Positions 28,360-37,579 of a stretch of DNA of 64,000 nucleotides are shown piece by piece. The position numbers and the translations under genes were made by a program. The notes under the pieces are model-generated. The model did not search any database. It was not told the DNA's origin and saw nothing but the letters and a program-made list of their open reading frames with translations. The stretch covers positions 310,001-374,000 of the forward strand of contig NZ_BLPG01000001.1 of NCBI RefSeq assembly GCF_011764445.1. The letters run 5' to 3'. The first letter of the stretch is position 1. Each line of letters starts with the position of its first letter. This DNA comes from Phytohabitans rumicis (GTDB taxonomy: Bacteria; Actinomycetota; Actinomycetes; Mycobacteriales; Micromonosporaceae).

Positions 28360-29718
28360 TCAGAGCCCCTGCGTGTGCTGCCAGCCCTGCATCCTGCTGG
28401 TGACCTTTGGCGCGATTTCCTTGAGCACCACGGCGGCCGGCCGCTTGTTGGTCTCGATCTCCTGCAACGCCGGGGTCAGCACGTCGCTGTTGATGGCGGA
28501 CAGGTTCTTCAGCCGGCCACGCAGATCCGGTACGCCATGATCCCGCGCGTAATCCACCACGGCCGTACGGAACTCGGACGGGTGGGAGTCGTTCTTGGTC
28601 CACGAGTCGATGGCCGCCTGATCCTCGTAGTATTTGCGCTCCTGCGGCATCCACAGGCCCTGCTTGTAGAGGTCGACGTAGCGCGGGTCGATGTGGAAGG
28701 CGAACAGCTCGATCGCCTCCTCCACGTGCTTGCTGCCCGCGAAGACGGCCGAGGCGCCGGCGACCTGGCTGGTGGTGAACGGCTCGCCGTACTTGGGCAG
28801 CACCCCGATGCCGTAGTCCACTTTGCTCTCGTTCATGTCCAGCAGGCTCCAGTGGCCGTCGACGATCATGGCCACCCGCTTGGTTTTCAACAGGATGTTG
28901 GTGCCCGGCACGTCGTCGCCGGTGGCGGCGAGCTGCCCCGGGCCGGGAGCCACCCGATGCTTGTAGATCAGGTCTTGGAGGTTCTGGAACACTTCGATCG
29001 CCTCGGGCGTATCGAGCAGGCACTTGGTGCCACTGGGGTCGGCGAAGTCGGCGCCGTTGCTGCGCAGAAAGCCGTACCAGGCCGCGGCGTAGGTGATGCT
29101 GATCGAAATGCCGAACTGCCTGACCTGCTTGGCGTTGAAGCCGGACTCGTCGGGGTGCTTGCCGTTCTGGTCGACGGTGAGCTGGTAGGCGTTCTGCACG
29201 AGCTGGTCCCACGACCACGCGCCGGACGCCTGGGCCGGCGGCGCGGAGATGCCCGCCTCGGCGATCGCGGCCTTGCTGTACCACAACAGCTCGATCTCGT
29301 TGGCGGTCGCGACCCCGTGCAGCTGGTCCTTGCCGTACCACAGGTAGGCGTCCGGCAGGTAGCTGGCCAGCTGCGGGTACTTGTCGAGATAGGAGAAGAG
29401 GTTGACCAGCTTGCCCTGCTCGGCCAGCCGGTACGACATCGCCATCGGGACGTAGCCGACGTCCGGCACGCCTCCGCTGGCCACCAGCGTGTTGAGTTTG
29501 ACGTCGTACTCGTCCGGGGTGAACAGCGGCTTGACCTTCGTACCCTTGTTGCTCTGCTCAAATGCCTTGAGCATCTTCTCCACGGCCTTTTGCTCGAAGG
29601 TCGAGCCCCAGTACATGAACTGCAGTTGTAGGTTTTCCGAGGAGCCGTCGCCGTCGTTTCCGCATGCGGCGGCCAGCGGCACGAGGCCGGCAAGGGCCAG
29701 CAGATTCCGTCTTCTCAT
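28360..29718 (-). CDS. Extracellular sugar-binding lipoprotein of ABC importer
   Basis: The 452-residue protein has a lipoprotein signal (MRRRNLLALAGLVPLAAAC; lipobox LAAAC, Cys19) and a family 1 solute-binding fold with SYRLAEQGKLVNLFSYLD and ELLWYSKAAIAEAG, typical of maltose/oligosaccharide-binding proteins. It is anchored outside the membrane and delivers substrate to the two permeases encoded after it. ATG 29718 is preceded by TGAGGA. A strong-looking promoter lies at 29883-29911. The final gene of the operon is a secreted protease with a carbohydrate-binding domain, so the sugars may come from glycoproteins; that is inference. Confidence 0.92.
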   Translation of the reverse strand: MRRRNLLALAGLVPLAAACGNDGDGSSENLQLQFMYWGSTFEQKAVEKMLKAFEQSNKGTKVKPLFTPDEYDVKLNTLVASGGVPDVGYVPMAMSYRLAEQGKLVNLFSYLDKYPQLASYLPDAYLWYGKDQLHGVATANEIELLWYSKAAIAEAGISAPPAQASGAWSWDQLVQNAYQLTVDQNGKHPDESGFNAKQVRQFGISISITYAAAWYGFLRSNGADFADPSGTKCLLDTPEAIEVFQNLQDLIYKHRVAPGPGQLAATGDDVPGTNILLKTKRVAMIVDGHWSLLDMNESKVDYGIGVLPKYGEPFTTSQVAGASAVFAGSKHVEEAIELFAFHIDPRYVDLYKQGLWMPQERKYYEDQAAIDSWTKNDSHPSEFRTAVVDYARDHGVPDLRGRLKNLSAINSDVLTPALQEIETNKRPAAVVLKEIAPKVTSRMQGWQHTQGL

Positions 29719-29882
29719 CGCACATCCTCAGGCTTGGGGCCAAGGCCAGCGCCCGAAATGCAAGGTGAGAGAAGCGGCGCAAGGGCCGCGGATCTCGGGC
29801 GACATGGACATGGAACCCTCGGTCGTCGACATCACGAACGGGTGTCACATGCGACGCGGTCGCCCGGTGCGTCGTGGGGAAA

Positions 29883-29911
29883 ACCGTAGAACCCTGATCG
29901 ATATCTGTCAA
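29883..29911 (-). promoter_or_regulatory. Promoter of the ABC importer/metalloprotease operon
   Basis: Read on the minus strand, TTGACA (29906-29911, a perfect -35) is followed after 17 bp by TACGGT (29883-29888), a good actinomycete -10. The start codon at 29718 is about 160 bp downstream. The -35 overlaps the last codons of the alpha/beta hydrolase gene. The 160-bp leader holds only a weak GACGC/GCGTC dyad and no open frame. Confidence 0.6.
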
Positions 29912-31164
29912 CCTTCGGCGGCCATGCCCATCAGGTGGCTCAGCACGCCCTCGCCGGACGTCCGCAATCCGTCATGCTCGTGCTCATTCGTCACCCAGGT
30001 ACGCACGTTGCCGACCGACGCCGCGGTCTGCAGCGAGAGGCCCGCGTCCACGTACATGTCGTCGGCGTAGACGGCTGCGCAGACCGGAACCTCGTTGACC
30101 GCCAGTCGGGTGCGGTCATACAGCGCTGGCCAGTCGCTGGCGCCGGCGAGGATGTCCGCGGCGGCGGCGAACGGTTTGAGCGCGGCGATCTGCTCGAACA
30201 TCCACGGATACATCATCTCGCCGGTGAACAGCAGCGGATCGGCGTCCGGTGCGAAGTCCGGATGGTGGTTCAGCGCGCGGGCGGCCGCCCAGGCCGACGG
30301 CGCGCCGCCCTGGCCGTAGGTGAATTCCTGCAGCGCGAACAGCGGTTGGTCGACGTGGCCGGTCAGCCTCATGACCTCGTACCGGAAGGCGTCCGACAGC
30401 TCCGTGCCGTGCCACGCCTCGTCGAGGAGCCAGTGCACCTGGGCGTAGCCGTAGCTCATGCCGAACAGGTTGCCGAGCAGGCGCAGCCGGCCGACCGTGA
30501 GCCGGTCACCGTCGGGCAGGCGCACGTCCGTACCGGACAGGTGATCCGCCATCCGGCGGACCGCGACGGCGTCTTGTGGAAAGGCGCGGTAGAACTCGGC
30601 GTTCTTGGCGGCGACGCGCGGGTACGTGCGGGCGTACACCTCGTCGGCGGTCGCGGTCAGGCCCGGTAGTCCACCGGTGATGTAGCAGGTGCGCAGGCCC
30701 TCCGGCGCCACGGACAGGTACGTCATGGTGACGAAGCCGCCGTAGCTCTGGCCGAGCGTGTCCCACGTGGCGCCGCCGGCGACGCGCTCCCGGAGGACCT
30801 CCGCGTCGGCGACGATGCTGTCCGCGCGGAACAGCTTGAGATACGCCGCCAGATCCTCGGCCGCCATGCCCCGCGCCGTCCGGGCGGTGATCGGCGTGCT
30901 GCGTCCCGTCCCCCGCTGGTCGAGCAGGAGCACGCGGTGGCTCTTCACCGCGTGCGCGAGCCACCCCTCCGCACGCAGCGGCCGGGGTGCCTTCCCGCCT
31001 GGACCGCCCTCCAGGTACAGCAGCCACGGCAGGTCGTCGCCCGCCCGGTCCGCCGCCACCACCGACCGGGCGAAGACCTCGATCGTGTCCTCGCCCGGTC
31101 GGCGGTGGTCCAGCGGCACATGGACGGTGTGGGAGGCGAAGCGAAGTCCCGGATGCGCGAGCAC
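29908..31164 (-). CDS. Alpha/beta-hydrolase, proline iminopeptidase-like
   Basis: The 418-residue protein has LLYLEGGPGG (oxyanion-hole region, about 47), LLDQRGTGRST (about 79), the nucleophile elbow GQSYGG (about 138), and a C-terminal NEHEHDGLR carrying the likely catalytic His. HGGPG-type motifs and DQRGTGxS are hallmarks of prolyl aminopeptidases and relatives (family S33); here the motif reads EGGPG. There is no signal peptide. GTG 31164 lies 17 bp after the methyltransferase stop, so it is the last gene of the SDR-methyltransferase-hydrolase set. It probably removes N-terminal Pro or other residues from peptides, but related enzymes hydrolyse esters or amides of small molecules. Confidence 0.85.
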   Translation of the reverse strand: MLAHPGLRFASHTVHVPLDHRRPGEDTIEVFARSVVAADRAGDDLPWLLYLEGGPGGKAPRPLRAEGWLAHAVKSHRVLLLDQRGTGRSTPITARTARGMAAEDLAAYLKLFRADSIVADAEVLRERVAGGATWDTLGQSYGGFVTMTYLSVAPEGLRTCYITGGLPGLTATADEVYARTYPRVAAKNAEFYRAFPQDAVAVRRMADHLSGTDVRLPDGDRLTVGRLRLLGNLFGMSYGYAQVHWLLDEAWHGTELSDAFRYEVMRLTGHVDQPLFALQEFTYGQGGAPSAWAAARALNHHPDFAPDADPLLFTGEMMYPWMFEQIAALKPFAAAADILAGASDWPALYDRTRLAVNEVPVCAAVYADDMYVDAGLSLQTAASVGNVRTWVTNEHEHDGLRTSGEGVLSHLMGMAAEG

Positions 31165-31181
31165 CCGGCCAGCCTATGCCG

Positions 31182-31936
31182 CTATCGCCGGAGGCTTTCG
31201 TCCTCGTCGAGGCGCAGCACGTACCCGGTGTATTGGTAGTCCGCGCCGTGTCGGCGCCGCAGCTCGATCTCCGCGCGGCTCGCGGCGACCGCCTCGGCCA
31301 TCGCCGGGTCGCTGGTGTCCGTGACGTCGAGCCGGGCACCCAGCGGGGTGTAGTAGTCGTCGAACCAGTCCGAGTCCGGCAGCGGCAGGACGGCGACGAC
31401 CGTGTATCCCGCGGCGCGGCCGCCACGCTGTTGCCCGCGGTGTCCCGCATTGACGCCTCGGCCCAGAACGCGGATGCCTCGGCGGACGGTGTGTCGGTGG
31501 ACCATTCGCATTCGGTGACGACCAGCACGCCACCGGGCGTCAGCAACCGTTTCCAGTCCCGCAGGGCGGCATCGAAGCCGATGATGTACGCCGCCCCCTC
31601 GGACCAGATGACATCGAATCCACCGTCCGGGAACGGCAGGTCGGCCATGGACGCGTTGATGAGATCGATCGAGTCGGTGAGGCCACGCCGGATCGCCGCG
31701 GCCGTCAACTCTTCCAGGAACGGCTGGTGCAGGTCGACGGCGGTGACGTGAGCGCCCGCCTCGGCGGCCAGCAGCAGGGCGGACCGGCCCGGGCCGCAGC
31801 CGAGGTCCAGTGCCCGAGGGCGGGCCGGTAGCGGACCGGCCAACTCCAGCAGCCGGCGGGTGGTGGCGTCAGAGCCGGCCCCCTGCCGGGGCAGGCCGTG
31901 GTGCAGGGTGAAGAACGCGGACATGAGGTCGCTCAT
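31182..31936 (-). CDS. Class I SAM-dependent methyltransferase, frameshifted as assembled
   Basis: The N-terminal part has the SAM-binding motif ALDLGCGPGRSA (about 41) and FDVIWSEGAAYIIGF (about 104). The frame breaks near 31418, where one C (minus strand) appears missing from a CCC run. The continuation, AAGYTVVAVLPLPDSDWFDD to LDEDESLRR, is in the next frame and ends at 31182. Adding one base gives 252 codons. ATG 31936 overlaps the SDR stop by one base (TGATG), so translation is coupled. The substrate is unknown. The DWFDDYYTPL segment near the C-terminus is typical of a common actinobacterial methyltransferase group of this size. Confidence 0.8.
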
Positions 31937-32739
31937 CAGCGGGCCAGGTTGTGCTTGCGGTGGACGAACCGCTCGATGAGCGTCGCCGGCAGCACCCGGC
32001 GCAGGGCGAAGACGAGCGGCGCGTTGCTGCCCACCGCGTACCGCGGCTTGGGGCGGGCCGCCTCGATCGCTTTCACGATGGTCGCGGCGACCCGTTCCGG
32101 GCTCACGCCAGCGCGCTCGTTGCGGTCGAGAGCGGCCAGCATCGTCTCGAAGTCGTGGCGATGCGGGGAGTCGGCGGCGATGTACTTGGTGCGGCGCTCA
32201 CTGATGCCGGTGTTGATCGAACCGGGCTCGACCGTGGTCAGCCAGACCCCGAAAGGGGAGAACTCGTGGCGGGCGCCGTTACTGAAGCCCTTGAGCGCCG
32301 CCTTCGTCGCGACGTACGAGGATCGGTAGGCCAGCGGGAACGAGGCGAGCATCGAGCCCACCATGACCACCCGCCCGTACCCGCGCTCCCGCATGCCGGG
32401 CAGCGCAAGCTGAGCCAGCCGGACCGGCCCGAGGACGTTGACCTGGAACAGCCGGTGTAAGGCGTCCGCTGGCAACTCCTCGAACGGGCCGGACTGGCTC
32501 TCGCCCGCGTTGTTGACCAGGATGTCGACGCCCGTGAGCCGGTCGCCCAGGGCGTCGATGGACTCTGGCGAAGCCAGATCCAGCGCGAGGTACTCCACAT
32601 TGGCCACCCGGTGCTCCGCGGGCAGGGACCGCGGGTCACGGCTGGTGCCCAGGACCTGGTAGCCACGTCCGGCCAGCGCGGCCGCCGTCGCACGACCGAT
32701 ACCGGACGATGCTCCAGTGACCAATACGGTACGGCTCAT
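31936..32739 (-). CDS. Short-chain dehydrogenase/reductase
   Basis: The 267-residue protein has the Rossmann motif TGASSGIG (about 8-15), NNAG (about 76), catalytic Ser in VVMVGSML, and the YVATK Tyr-Lys pair (about 138-142). This is the classical SDR layout and length, so an NAD(P)-dependent alcohol/ketone oxidoreductase is likely. The first gene of a three-gene set with the methyltransferase and hydrolase, it starts 25 bp after the copper monooxygenase-like gene and might be co-transcribed with it. Substrate is unknown. Confidence 0.9.
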   Translation of the reverse strand: MSRTVLVTGASSGIGRATAAALAGRGYQVLGTSRDPRSLPAEHRVANVEYLALDLASPESIDALGDRLTGVDILVNNAGESQSGPFEELPADALHRLFQVNVLGPVRLAQLALPGMRERGYGRVVMVGSMLASFPLAYRSSYVATKAALKGFSNGARHEFSPFGVWLTTVEPGSINTGISERRTKYIAADSPHRHDFETMLAALDRNERAGVSPERVAATIVKAIEAARPKPRYAVGSNAPLVFALRRVLPATLIERFVHRKHNLAR

Positions 32740-32764
32740 CGGTGCACCATACCGGCGCCGATCT

Positions 32765-33949
32765 CTACTGGGTGCCGATGAGTAGTCCGAGGCACATTTC
32801 GTCGGCGGTGCCGTCGCCCCAGACGACGTAGCGGGGTGGCAGCGATTGGAGTTGGGGGAGCATCTTGCGCAGGCCGGCGTCGTGGGTGCAGGTGACCCGG
32901 AGCACGTCGCCCTTCTTGATCTTTACCGGGGTGGCCAGCGGCCGGATGGCCTGGTCGTCGAAGTTGTACTGCGGCACGTCCAGCAGGGTTTGGGCGCCGG
33001 TGGTTCCGGGGTTGAGTTCGATCGTGATGGCGCGGCCGAGCAGGTGCATGTGTCCGGCCGTGGCGTAGATGGTGGCGGCGCCCTCCATCGGGTGGTCGCA
33101 ATGTTGGGTTGATCCGGGTGCCGGCGTTCCGTTGCCACACCGTCGGATCAGCGCCGCGGCGTTGGAGCCCACGTCATCGCCGAAGCGGCGGGTCACGTCG
33201 TCGATCGCCGCTGCCCGGTCGCAGAGCGGGCCGCTTTCCTGCGCGGTGCACGGCAGCTCGACCGGTGCGGGCAGCCGCACGGTGTCCAACGGGGTCATCG
33301 GGACGCTGCCGTCGGCGACCCGCAGCCGGATGCTCGACTGGTCGGTGCCGCCGGACTGTCCGCCGGTCGCGAGCAGGTTGTAGTGCACCTGCATGACGAG
33401 TTGGCTGCCGGCCGGCATCTCGTACCCCAGGCCCTCGTCCAACAGCACCTCGTCCGCCCCCGGCGCCCAGTGGGCCACCCACGCGTCGCCGTTCACGCCG
33501 GAGTCGCCGAAGCACTGCCAGCCTTCGCCGGGCGTACCCTCGTCAAGCTCGCGCGCCTCGGCCGCGCCCGCCGGAGGGATCTGGAAGAAGATCGCGTGGT
33601 GCACGATGTCGGCGTTCTGCGGCAGGAACTGGCTGCCCGTCAGGTACGCCTGGGTGGACAGTCCCGGATCGACCAGGAAGCAACGGTACTCGTCCGTCCC
33701 TCCGTTCGGCGCGACCGGCGCGTACGGCTGCGGCATCTTGAGTGTCACGAACCGTTCACCGGCGCGCGGCGGCGTCGGCGACGGCGGCGGCGGCGCGCCC
33801 TGACCGTGGCCGTCGTGGGTCGCACCGCCAGACTGGGCCGTCACCGGCGGATCGGCGGTGCCACCACCGCAGGCCGCGCTCATCCCGGCCACGGCCAGCA
33901 CCGTCGCCACCGCCACCAGCCGCCAGCTGATTCCCGTTGATCGATTCAC
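32765..33949 (-). CDS. Copper type II ascorbate-dependent monooxygenase-like lipoprotein
   Basis: The 394-residue protein has a lipoprotein signal (lipobox near AGMSAAC, Cys27) followed by a His/Gly/Pro linker. Ligand-like motifs of the peptidylglycine/dopamine beta-monooxygenase fold are present: IVHHAIFF (about 115), QVHYN (about 185) and AGHMHLLGR (about 290), with CTHDAG and VVWGDGTADEMCLG near the C-terminus, the last a very characteristic family block. The family uses two copper centres to hydroxylate aliphatic carbons; bacterial members are mostly uncharacterised. GTG 33949 follows GGGAGG. The gene is 30 bp after the FtsX-type permease and appears to be the last gene of the efflux operon. 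An extracellular copper-binding or oxidase role is plausible but unproven. Confidence 0.82.
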   Translation of the reverse strand: MNRSTGISWRLVAVATVLAVAGMSAACGGGTADPPVTAQSGGATHDGHGQGAPPPPSPTPPRAGERFVTLKMPQPYAPVAPNGGTDEYRCFLVDPGLSTQAYLTGSQFLPQNADIVHHAIFFQIPPAGAAEARELDEGTPGEGWQCFGDSGVNGDAWVAHWAPGADEVLLDEGLGYEMPAGSQLVMQVHYNLLATGGQSGGTDQSSIRLRVADGSVPMTPLDTVRLPAPVELPCTAQESGPLCDRAAAIDDVTRRFGDDVGSNAAALIRRCGNGTPAPGSTQHCDHPMEGAATIYATAGHMHLLGRAITIELNPGTTGAQTLLDVPQYNFDDQAIRPLATPVKIKKGDVLRVTCTHDAGLRKMLPQLQSLPPRYVVWGDGTADEMCLGLLIGTQ

Positions 33950-33979
33950 TCAAGCCTCCCTTCTGGAAGTCGAACCGCG

Positions 33980-35200
33980 TCATGCGATGGCCAGCGCTTC
34001 GGTCGGCGCCAAGCGCGAGGCCCGCACGGCGGGATAGAGCCCGGCCACCGCACCGATGAGAAGCGTGGCCGCGAAGCCACCGGCCATGACCCAGGCCGGT
34101 ACGACGGTCGGCCACTGCTGCGTACGCGAGTAGACGGTGGTGACAGCGATGCCCAGCAGGACACCGCCGGTGCCGCCGAGCACGCACAGCAGCAGCGCCT
34201 CGGCCAGGAACTGCAGCCGGATCTGGCCCCGGGTCGCGCCCAGCGAACGGCGCAGGCCGATCTCGGCCCGGCGTTCCAGCACCGAAATCACCATCGTGTT
34301 CGCCACGCCGACGCCGCCCACCAGCAGGGCCACCGCGCCCAAACCGAGCAGCAGGCCGGTGAACGCCCGGTCCGTGGCCTGCTTCGCGGCGAGCGCGTCG
34401 GAGGGCCGGGACACCTTGACCTCGTTGGGGTGCTCCGGGTTGGCCGTGGCCGCGAGCACCGCCCGGACGTCCTCCACGGCGTCCTCGCGGGTGCGGGTGT
34501 AGACGGTGGTGGGGTGTCCGTCGAAGCCGAGCACGGACTGCGCCGCCGGCCAGCCGATCAGCGCCGCAGTGTCCAATTCGGACGCCAGCTCCACCGGGTA
34601 CAGGATGCCCACCACGCTGAACCAATGCCCACCGAGCCAGATCTGCACGTCGGATCCCGCGGCGCCGATACCCAACCGCTCTGCCGCCGTGCTGCCCAGC
34701 ACCACACCCGGGTAGCGGGCGGTGGCCTCGTTGAGCCAGATTCCGTCCGCCATCTGGGCCCCCACGGTGGCGGGCAGGTCGGTGCGGGCCGCCAGCACCG
34801 CCAGTCCGCCGGACTGTGCACTGGGGACACGGTCGCTACGGTAGACCTTGGCGTCGGTCACGGCTCCCGTCGCGCTGACCGAGGTCACCGGTGGGATCCG
34901 GCTGATCAGTGGGATCGCCTCGTCGGGCAGGTACGCCTGCTCGCCGGAGAGGCTGTTGCCGGGGCCGACGGTGAGCAGGTTGGTGCCCAGCCGGTCCAGG
35001 GTGCGTTGCAGGTCGGCCTGGCTGGACGTGGAGATGCCCACCACCGCCACCATCGCGGCGATGCCGATCGCGATGCCCAGAGCGGACAGGAACACCCGCG
35101 TCGACCGGGTACGCAATCCCGCGCTACCGACCCGCAGCACGTCGCCCGGCCGCAGCCGCCGGGCCCGCAGGGCGGGCCGCTCGTCCGTCACGACGCTCAT
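33980..35200 (-). CDS. ABC transporter permease, MacB/FtsX type
   Basis: The 406-residue protein has one N-terminal membrane helix (about 37-57), a large extracellular domain (about 60-270), and three C-terminal helices with [20 protein letters not shown] (about 310-330), the typical FtsX/MacB cytoplasmic loop, ending [15 protein letters not shown]. The start overlaps the ATPase stop (ATGA at 35197-35200). With the ATPase and adaptor it forms a MacAB-like mechanotransmission ABC system that moves peptides, lipoproteins or drugs outside the membrane. Confidence 0.93.
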   Translation of the reverse strand: MSVVTDERPALRARRLRPGDVLRVGSAGLRTRSTRVFLSALGIAIGIAAMVAVVGISTSSQADLQRTLDRLGTNLLTVGPGNSLSGEQAYLPDEAIPLISRIPPVTSVSATGAVTDAKVYRSDRVPSAQSGGLAVLAARTDLPATVGAQMADGIWLNEATARYPGVVLGSTAAERLGIGAAGSDVQIWLGGHWFSVVGILYPVELASELDTAALIGWPAAQSVLGFDGHPTTVYTRTREDAVEDVRAVLAATANPEHPNEVKVSRPSDALAAKQATDRAFTGLLLGLGAVALLVGGVGVANTMVISVLERRAEIGLRRSLGATRGQIRLQFLAEALLLCVLGGTGGVLLGIAVTTVYSRTQQWPTVVPAWVMAGGFAATLLIGAVAGLYPAVRASRLAPTEALAIA

Positions 35201-35883
35201 GAGACGAGTACCTGCGCGTCGGTGACGATCTGGCCGTCGCGCATCTCCACCCGACGCGGCAGTTGCGCGGCGATGTCCCGGTCGTGCGTGATGACCACGA
35301 CGGTGGTACCCGCCGCGGCGAGCTCCCGCAGCAGGAGCATCACCGCGGCGCCCGTGGCGGTGTCGAGGTTCCCGGTCGGCTCGTCGGCCAGCAGCAGCGC
35401 CGGTTCGCCGACGACCGCCCGGGCGATGGCCACCCGTTGCCGTTCGCCGCCGGACAGCTCGTTCGGCAGGTGGTCCAGCCGGTGCGCCAGCCCCACCCGC
35501 TCCAGGGCCGCCGCCGCGCGACGGCGCCGCTGGCGTACCGGTACGCCGGCGTACAGCAGCCCGTCGGCGACGTTGTCCAGCACGCCGACCCCGGGCGCCA
35601 GGTGGAACTGCTGGAACACGAACCCGATCCGGGCCGCCCGTAACGCCGAGACCTCGCGGTCGGACAGCTCCGCCACGTCGTACCCGTCGATGCGTACCGC
35701 ACCGCCGGATGGCCGGTCCAGCGTGCCCATCAGGTTCAGCATGGTGGACTTGCCCGAGCCGGACGGGCCGACGATGGCCACCAGTTCGCCGTACCCGATG
35801 CGCAGCGACACCCCGCGCAGCGCGACGACCCCGCCCGGGTAGACCCGGCTGGCCCCGTCGAGCGCGACCACGGCCCCGCTCAC
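35197..35883 (-). CDS. ABC transporter ATP-binding protein, MacB/LolD type
   Basis: The 228-residue ATPase has Walker [10 protein letters not shown] (about 41), signature [16 protein letters not shown] (about 140), Walker [13 protein letters not shown] (about 162) and the switch His in VVVITHD. The motif FVFQQFHL at the Q-loop is typical of the LolD/MacB group. GTG 35883 overlaps the adaptor stop (GTGA), and its stop overlaps the permease start, so all three are translationally coupled. It powers the permease encoded next. Confidence 0.95.
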   Translation of the reverse strand: MSGAVVALDGASRVYPGGVVALRGVSLRIGYGELVAIVGPSGSGKSTMLNLMGTLDRPSGGAVRIDGYDVAELSDREVSALRAARIGFVFQQFHLAPGVGVLDNVADGLLYAGVPVRQRRRRAAAALERVGLAHRLDHLPNELSGGERQRVAIARAVVGEPALLLADEPTGNLDTATGAAVMLLLRELAAAGTTVVVITHDRDIAAQLPRRVEMRDGQIVTDAQVLVS

Positions 35884-36965
35884 TTCGGCACCCCCACCAC
35901 GGTGTCAGCGGTGATCCCGTCGCCGCTGACCTCCACCCGACCGCCGGCGAACATCCCGATCTCGACGGCCACGATCCGGGTGCTGCTCCCCTCGACGACC
36001 TGTACGCCGTACCCGCCCTCGGCGAGCGCGAGCAGCGCCAGAATCGGCACTGTCAGCACGTCCTTGCGCTGGCTGGCCACAAACGTGACGGTGACCGGAC
36101 TCTCCTCCAACGAGCCGAGCTTTTTCTGGTCGGCGATGGCGACGATGACCTCGACGGTGGCGGTGTCCGACTTGCCGTCGCTGTCCGTCGAGGTCTCGGC
36201 GACCCGACCGACGCTCGCCACCTTACCGGCCACTGTGGACCCGTCGGGCAGCTTCACTGTCACGCCCGCTCCCGTCTTGACCAGGCCGCGCTTGGCCAGC
36301 TCCACGTCGACCGAAACCTGGCGGGTGGTGCCGGTGTAGGTCAGCACCGGGCCGCCGGCCGGGGCGCCCACCTCCGCTTTGCGCTCGGTGACCCGTACCG
36401 GCCCGGGTGCGTACACCACCGCCTCCGGCGTGACCGTCCCGGTCTGGGTCAAGCCGAGATCCTCTTGCCAGGACTTCACGGCCGCGGCGGTCGACGAGCT
36501 GAAGTCCTTGTCCACAGTGAAGCCCTGGTAGCCCAACGCGACGAGATTCCGCTCGAACTGCTCGACGTCGTTGCCGGTGACGCCCGGCGCGAGGGTCCGG
36601 TACATGGGGACCGCGCCGTACAGCAACACCACCGGTTTTTCGTCCACTTTGCACGTCGCCTTGCCACGCTCCACCGTGGAACCTGGTGCCGGCAGCCAGG
36701 TGATCCGGCCGCCGCCCTCGACGTTGACGGACGCCACCGAGCCGTAGCCCAGGGTCCCATCCAGGTCCGCGGTCTCGGTGAGCGTCGTCCGGGTGACCCT
36801 GTCCGTGCCCGGGGGCATGGTGCTGTCCGCCGGCTTGTCGGCCGTGGCACCGCCGAACCCGAACGCCGCCGCGGTCCCGCCGCCGACCGTCAGCAGGGCC
36901 ACACCCGACACGACCAGCGTGCGCGCCCGGCGGCGGCGCCGGGCGCCGACCGTATCGTCGCTCAC
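35880..36965 (-). CDS. Efflux adaptor (HlyD/MacA-like) with peptidoglycan-binding domain
   Basis: The 361-residue protein has a membrane anchor near residues 14-35 (after [10 protein letters not shown]), and a peptidoglycan-binding helical unit (about 125-165, [16 protein letters not shown] and [12 protein letters not shown]). A beta-barrel/lipoyl-like part (about 200-361) is typical of periplasmic adaptor proteins in Gram-positive MacB systems. GTG 36965 is chosen because it overlaps the stop of the lipoprotein gene (GTGA); starts further upstream would overlap that gene by 40 bp. Its stop overlaps the ATPase start. It probably links the permease to the cell wall. Confidence 0.88.
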   Translation of the reverse strand: MSDDTVGARRRRRARTLVVSGVALLTVGGGTAAAFGFGGATADKPADSTMPPGTDRVTRTTLTETADLDGTLGYGSVASVNVEGGGRITWLPAPGSTVERGKATCKVDEKPVVLLYGAVPMYRTLAPGVTGNDVEQFERNLVALGYQGFTVDKDFSSSTAAAVKSWQEDLGLTQTGTVTPEAVVYAPGPVRVTERKAEVGAPAGGPVLTYTGTTRQVSVDVELAKRGLVKTGAGVTVKLPDGSTVAGKVASVGRVAETSTDSDGKSDTATVEVIVAIADQKKLGSLEESPVTVTFVASQRKDVLTVPILALLALAEGGYGVQVVEGSSTRIVAVEIGMFAGGRVEVSGDGITADTVVGVPK

Positions 36966-37480
36966 GAGCCCGACCCCGGACGCTTCGGACGCAGGTCCTT
37001 GCACGCTTCCTCGGCCGCTTTGAAGGTCGCGTCCTGCGGGTCGAGGCCGGTGCCGGCGAGGCTCAAACCGTCGGGGCCCGGATCCGGGAACTTGTCGATG
37101 CCCTTTTCACGCATGCACTGGGCGAGCTTCCGCATCTGCTCCAGGTCCTCCGCGCTCACCTGCTGCTGCAGCTCGCCCTCGGCGGGCATGTACTGCCGGC
37201 ACGCCTCGGACGCGGCCTTCATCTTTTCCGCGGTGGCGTCGGTGAACTCCATACCCCCGCCCGCGCCCGGGTCGGGCATGTCGATGCCCTGCTCGCGCAT
37301 GCACTGGACGTACTTGAGCGTCCGCTCCTCCCGCTCCTTGCTGGACAGGCTCGCCGTCGCCGTCGGCGTCGCACCCCCGCCGTTCGCGCTCGGAATGTCG
37401 CTGCCCTTCTCCGAGCCGCAGGCGGCCACCGCGAGCACCAGCGCGGGGATAACCACGGCCAGACCAAATCTCGTTGTCAT
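36962..37480 (-). CDS. Small secreted lipoprotein with repeated Cys-containing helical motif
   Basis: The 172-residue protein starts at ATG 37480 and has a lipoprotein signal (lipobox LAVAAC, about Cys21). The mature part carries two related units: YVQCMREQGIDMPDPG (about 54-69) and LAQCMREKGIDKFPDPG (about 117-133), each followed by a helical segment with a second Cys (EACRQYM and EEACKDL). The duplication suggests two copies of one small fold, likely with two disulfides. It is the first gene of the efflux operon and faces the response regulator across the 17-bp inverted repeat. Similar lipoproteins often accompany actinobacterial MacB-like loci, but their role is unknown; it may sense or bind the exported compound. 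Confidence 0.8.
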   Translation of the reverse strand: MTTRFGLAVVIPALVLAVAACGSEKGSDIPSANGGGATPTATASLSSKEREERTLKYVQCMREQGIDMPDPGAGGGMEFTDATAEKMKAASEACRQYMPAEGELQQQVSAEDLEQMRKLAQCMREKGIDKFPDPGPDGLSLAGTGLDPQDATFKAAEEACKDLRPKRPGSGS

Positions 37481-37503
37481 GCCGGAAGGTCTATCGGTGG
37501 GAC

Positions 37504-37557
37504 GGTTTCGGCAGGGTTTCACCACCACGAAGCCGCCAAGGAAACCCTGCCGAAACC
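37504..37557. promoter_or_regulatory. Perfect 17-bp inverted repeat between efflux operon and two-component system
   Basis: GGTTTCGGCAGGGTTTC (37504-37520) and its exact reverse complement (37541-37557) are separated by 20 bp. Within each arm GTTTC occurs twice with an 11-bp period, the spacing used by OmpR/PhoB-type regulators for tandem half-sites. The site lies between the divergent starts at 37480 and 37580, and is the likely operator bound by the adjacent response regulator. Confidence 0.65.
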
Positions 37558-37579
37558 CGGGCCGGGGCATGCTTGGCGC

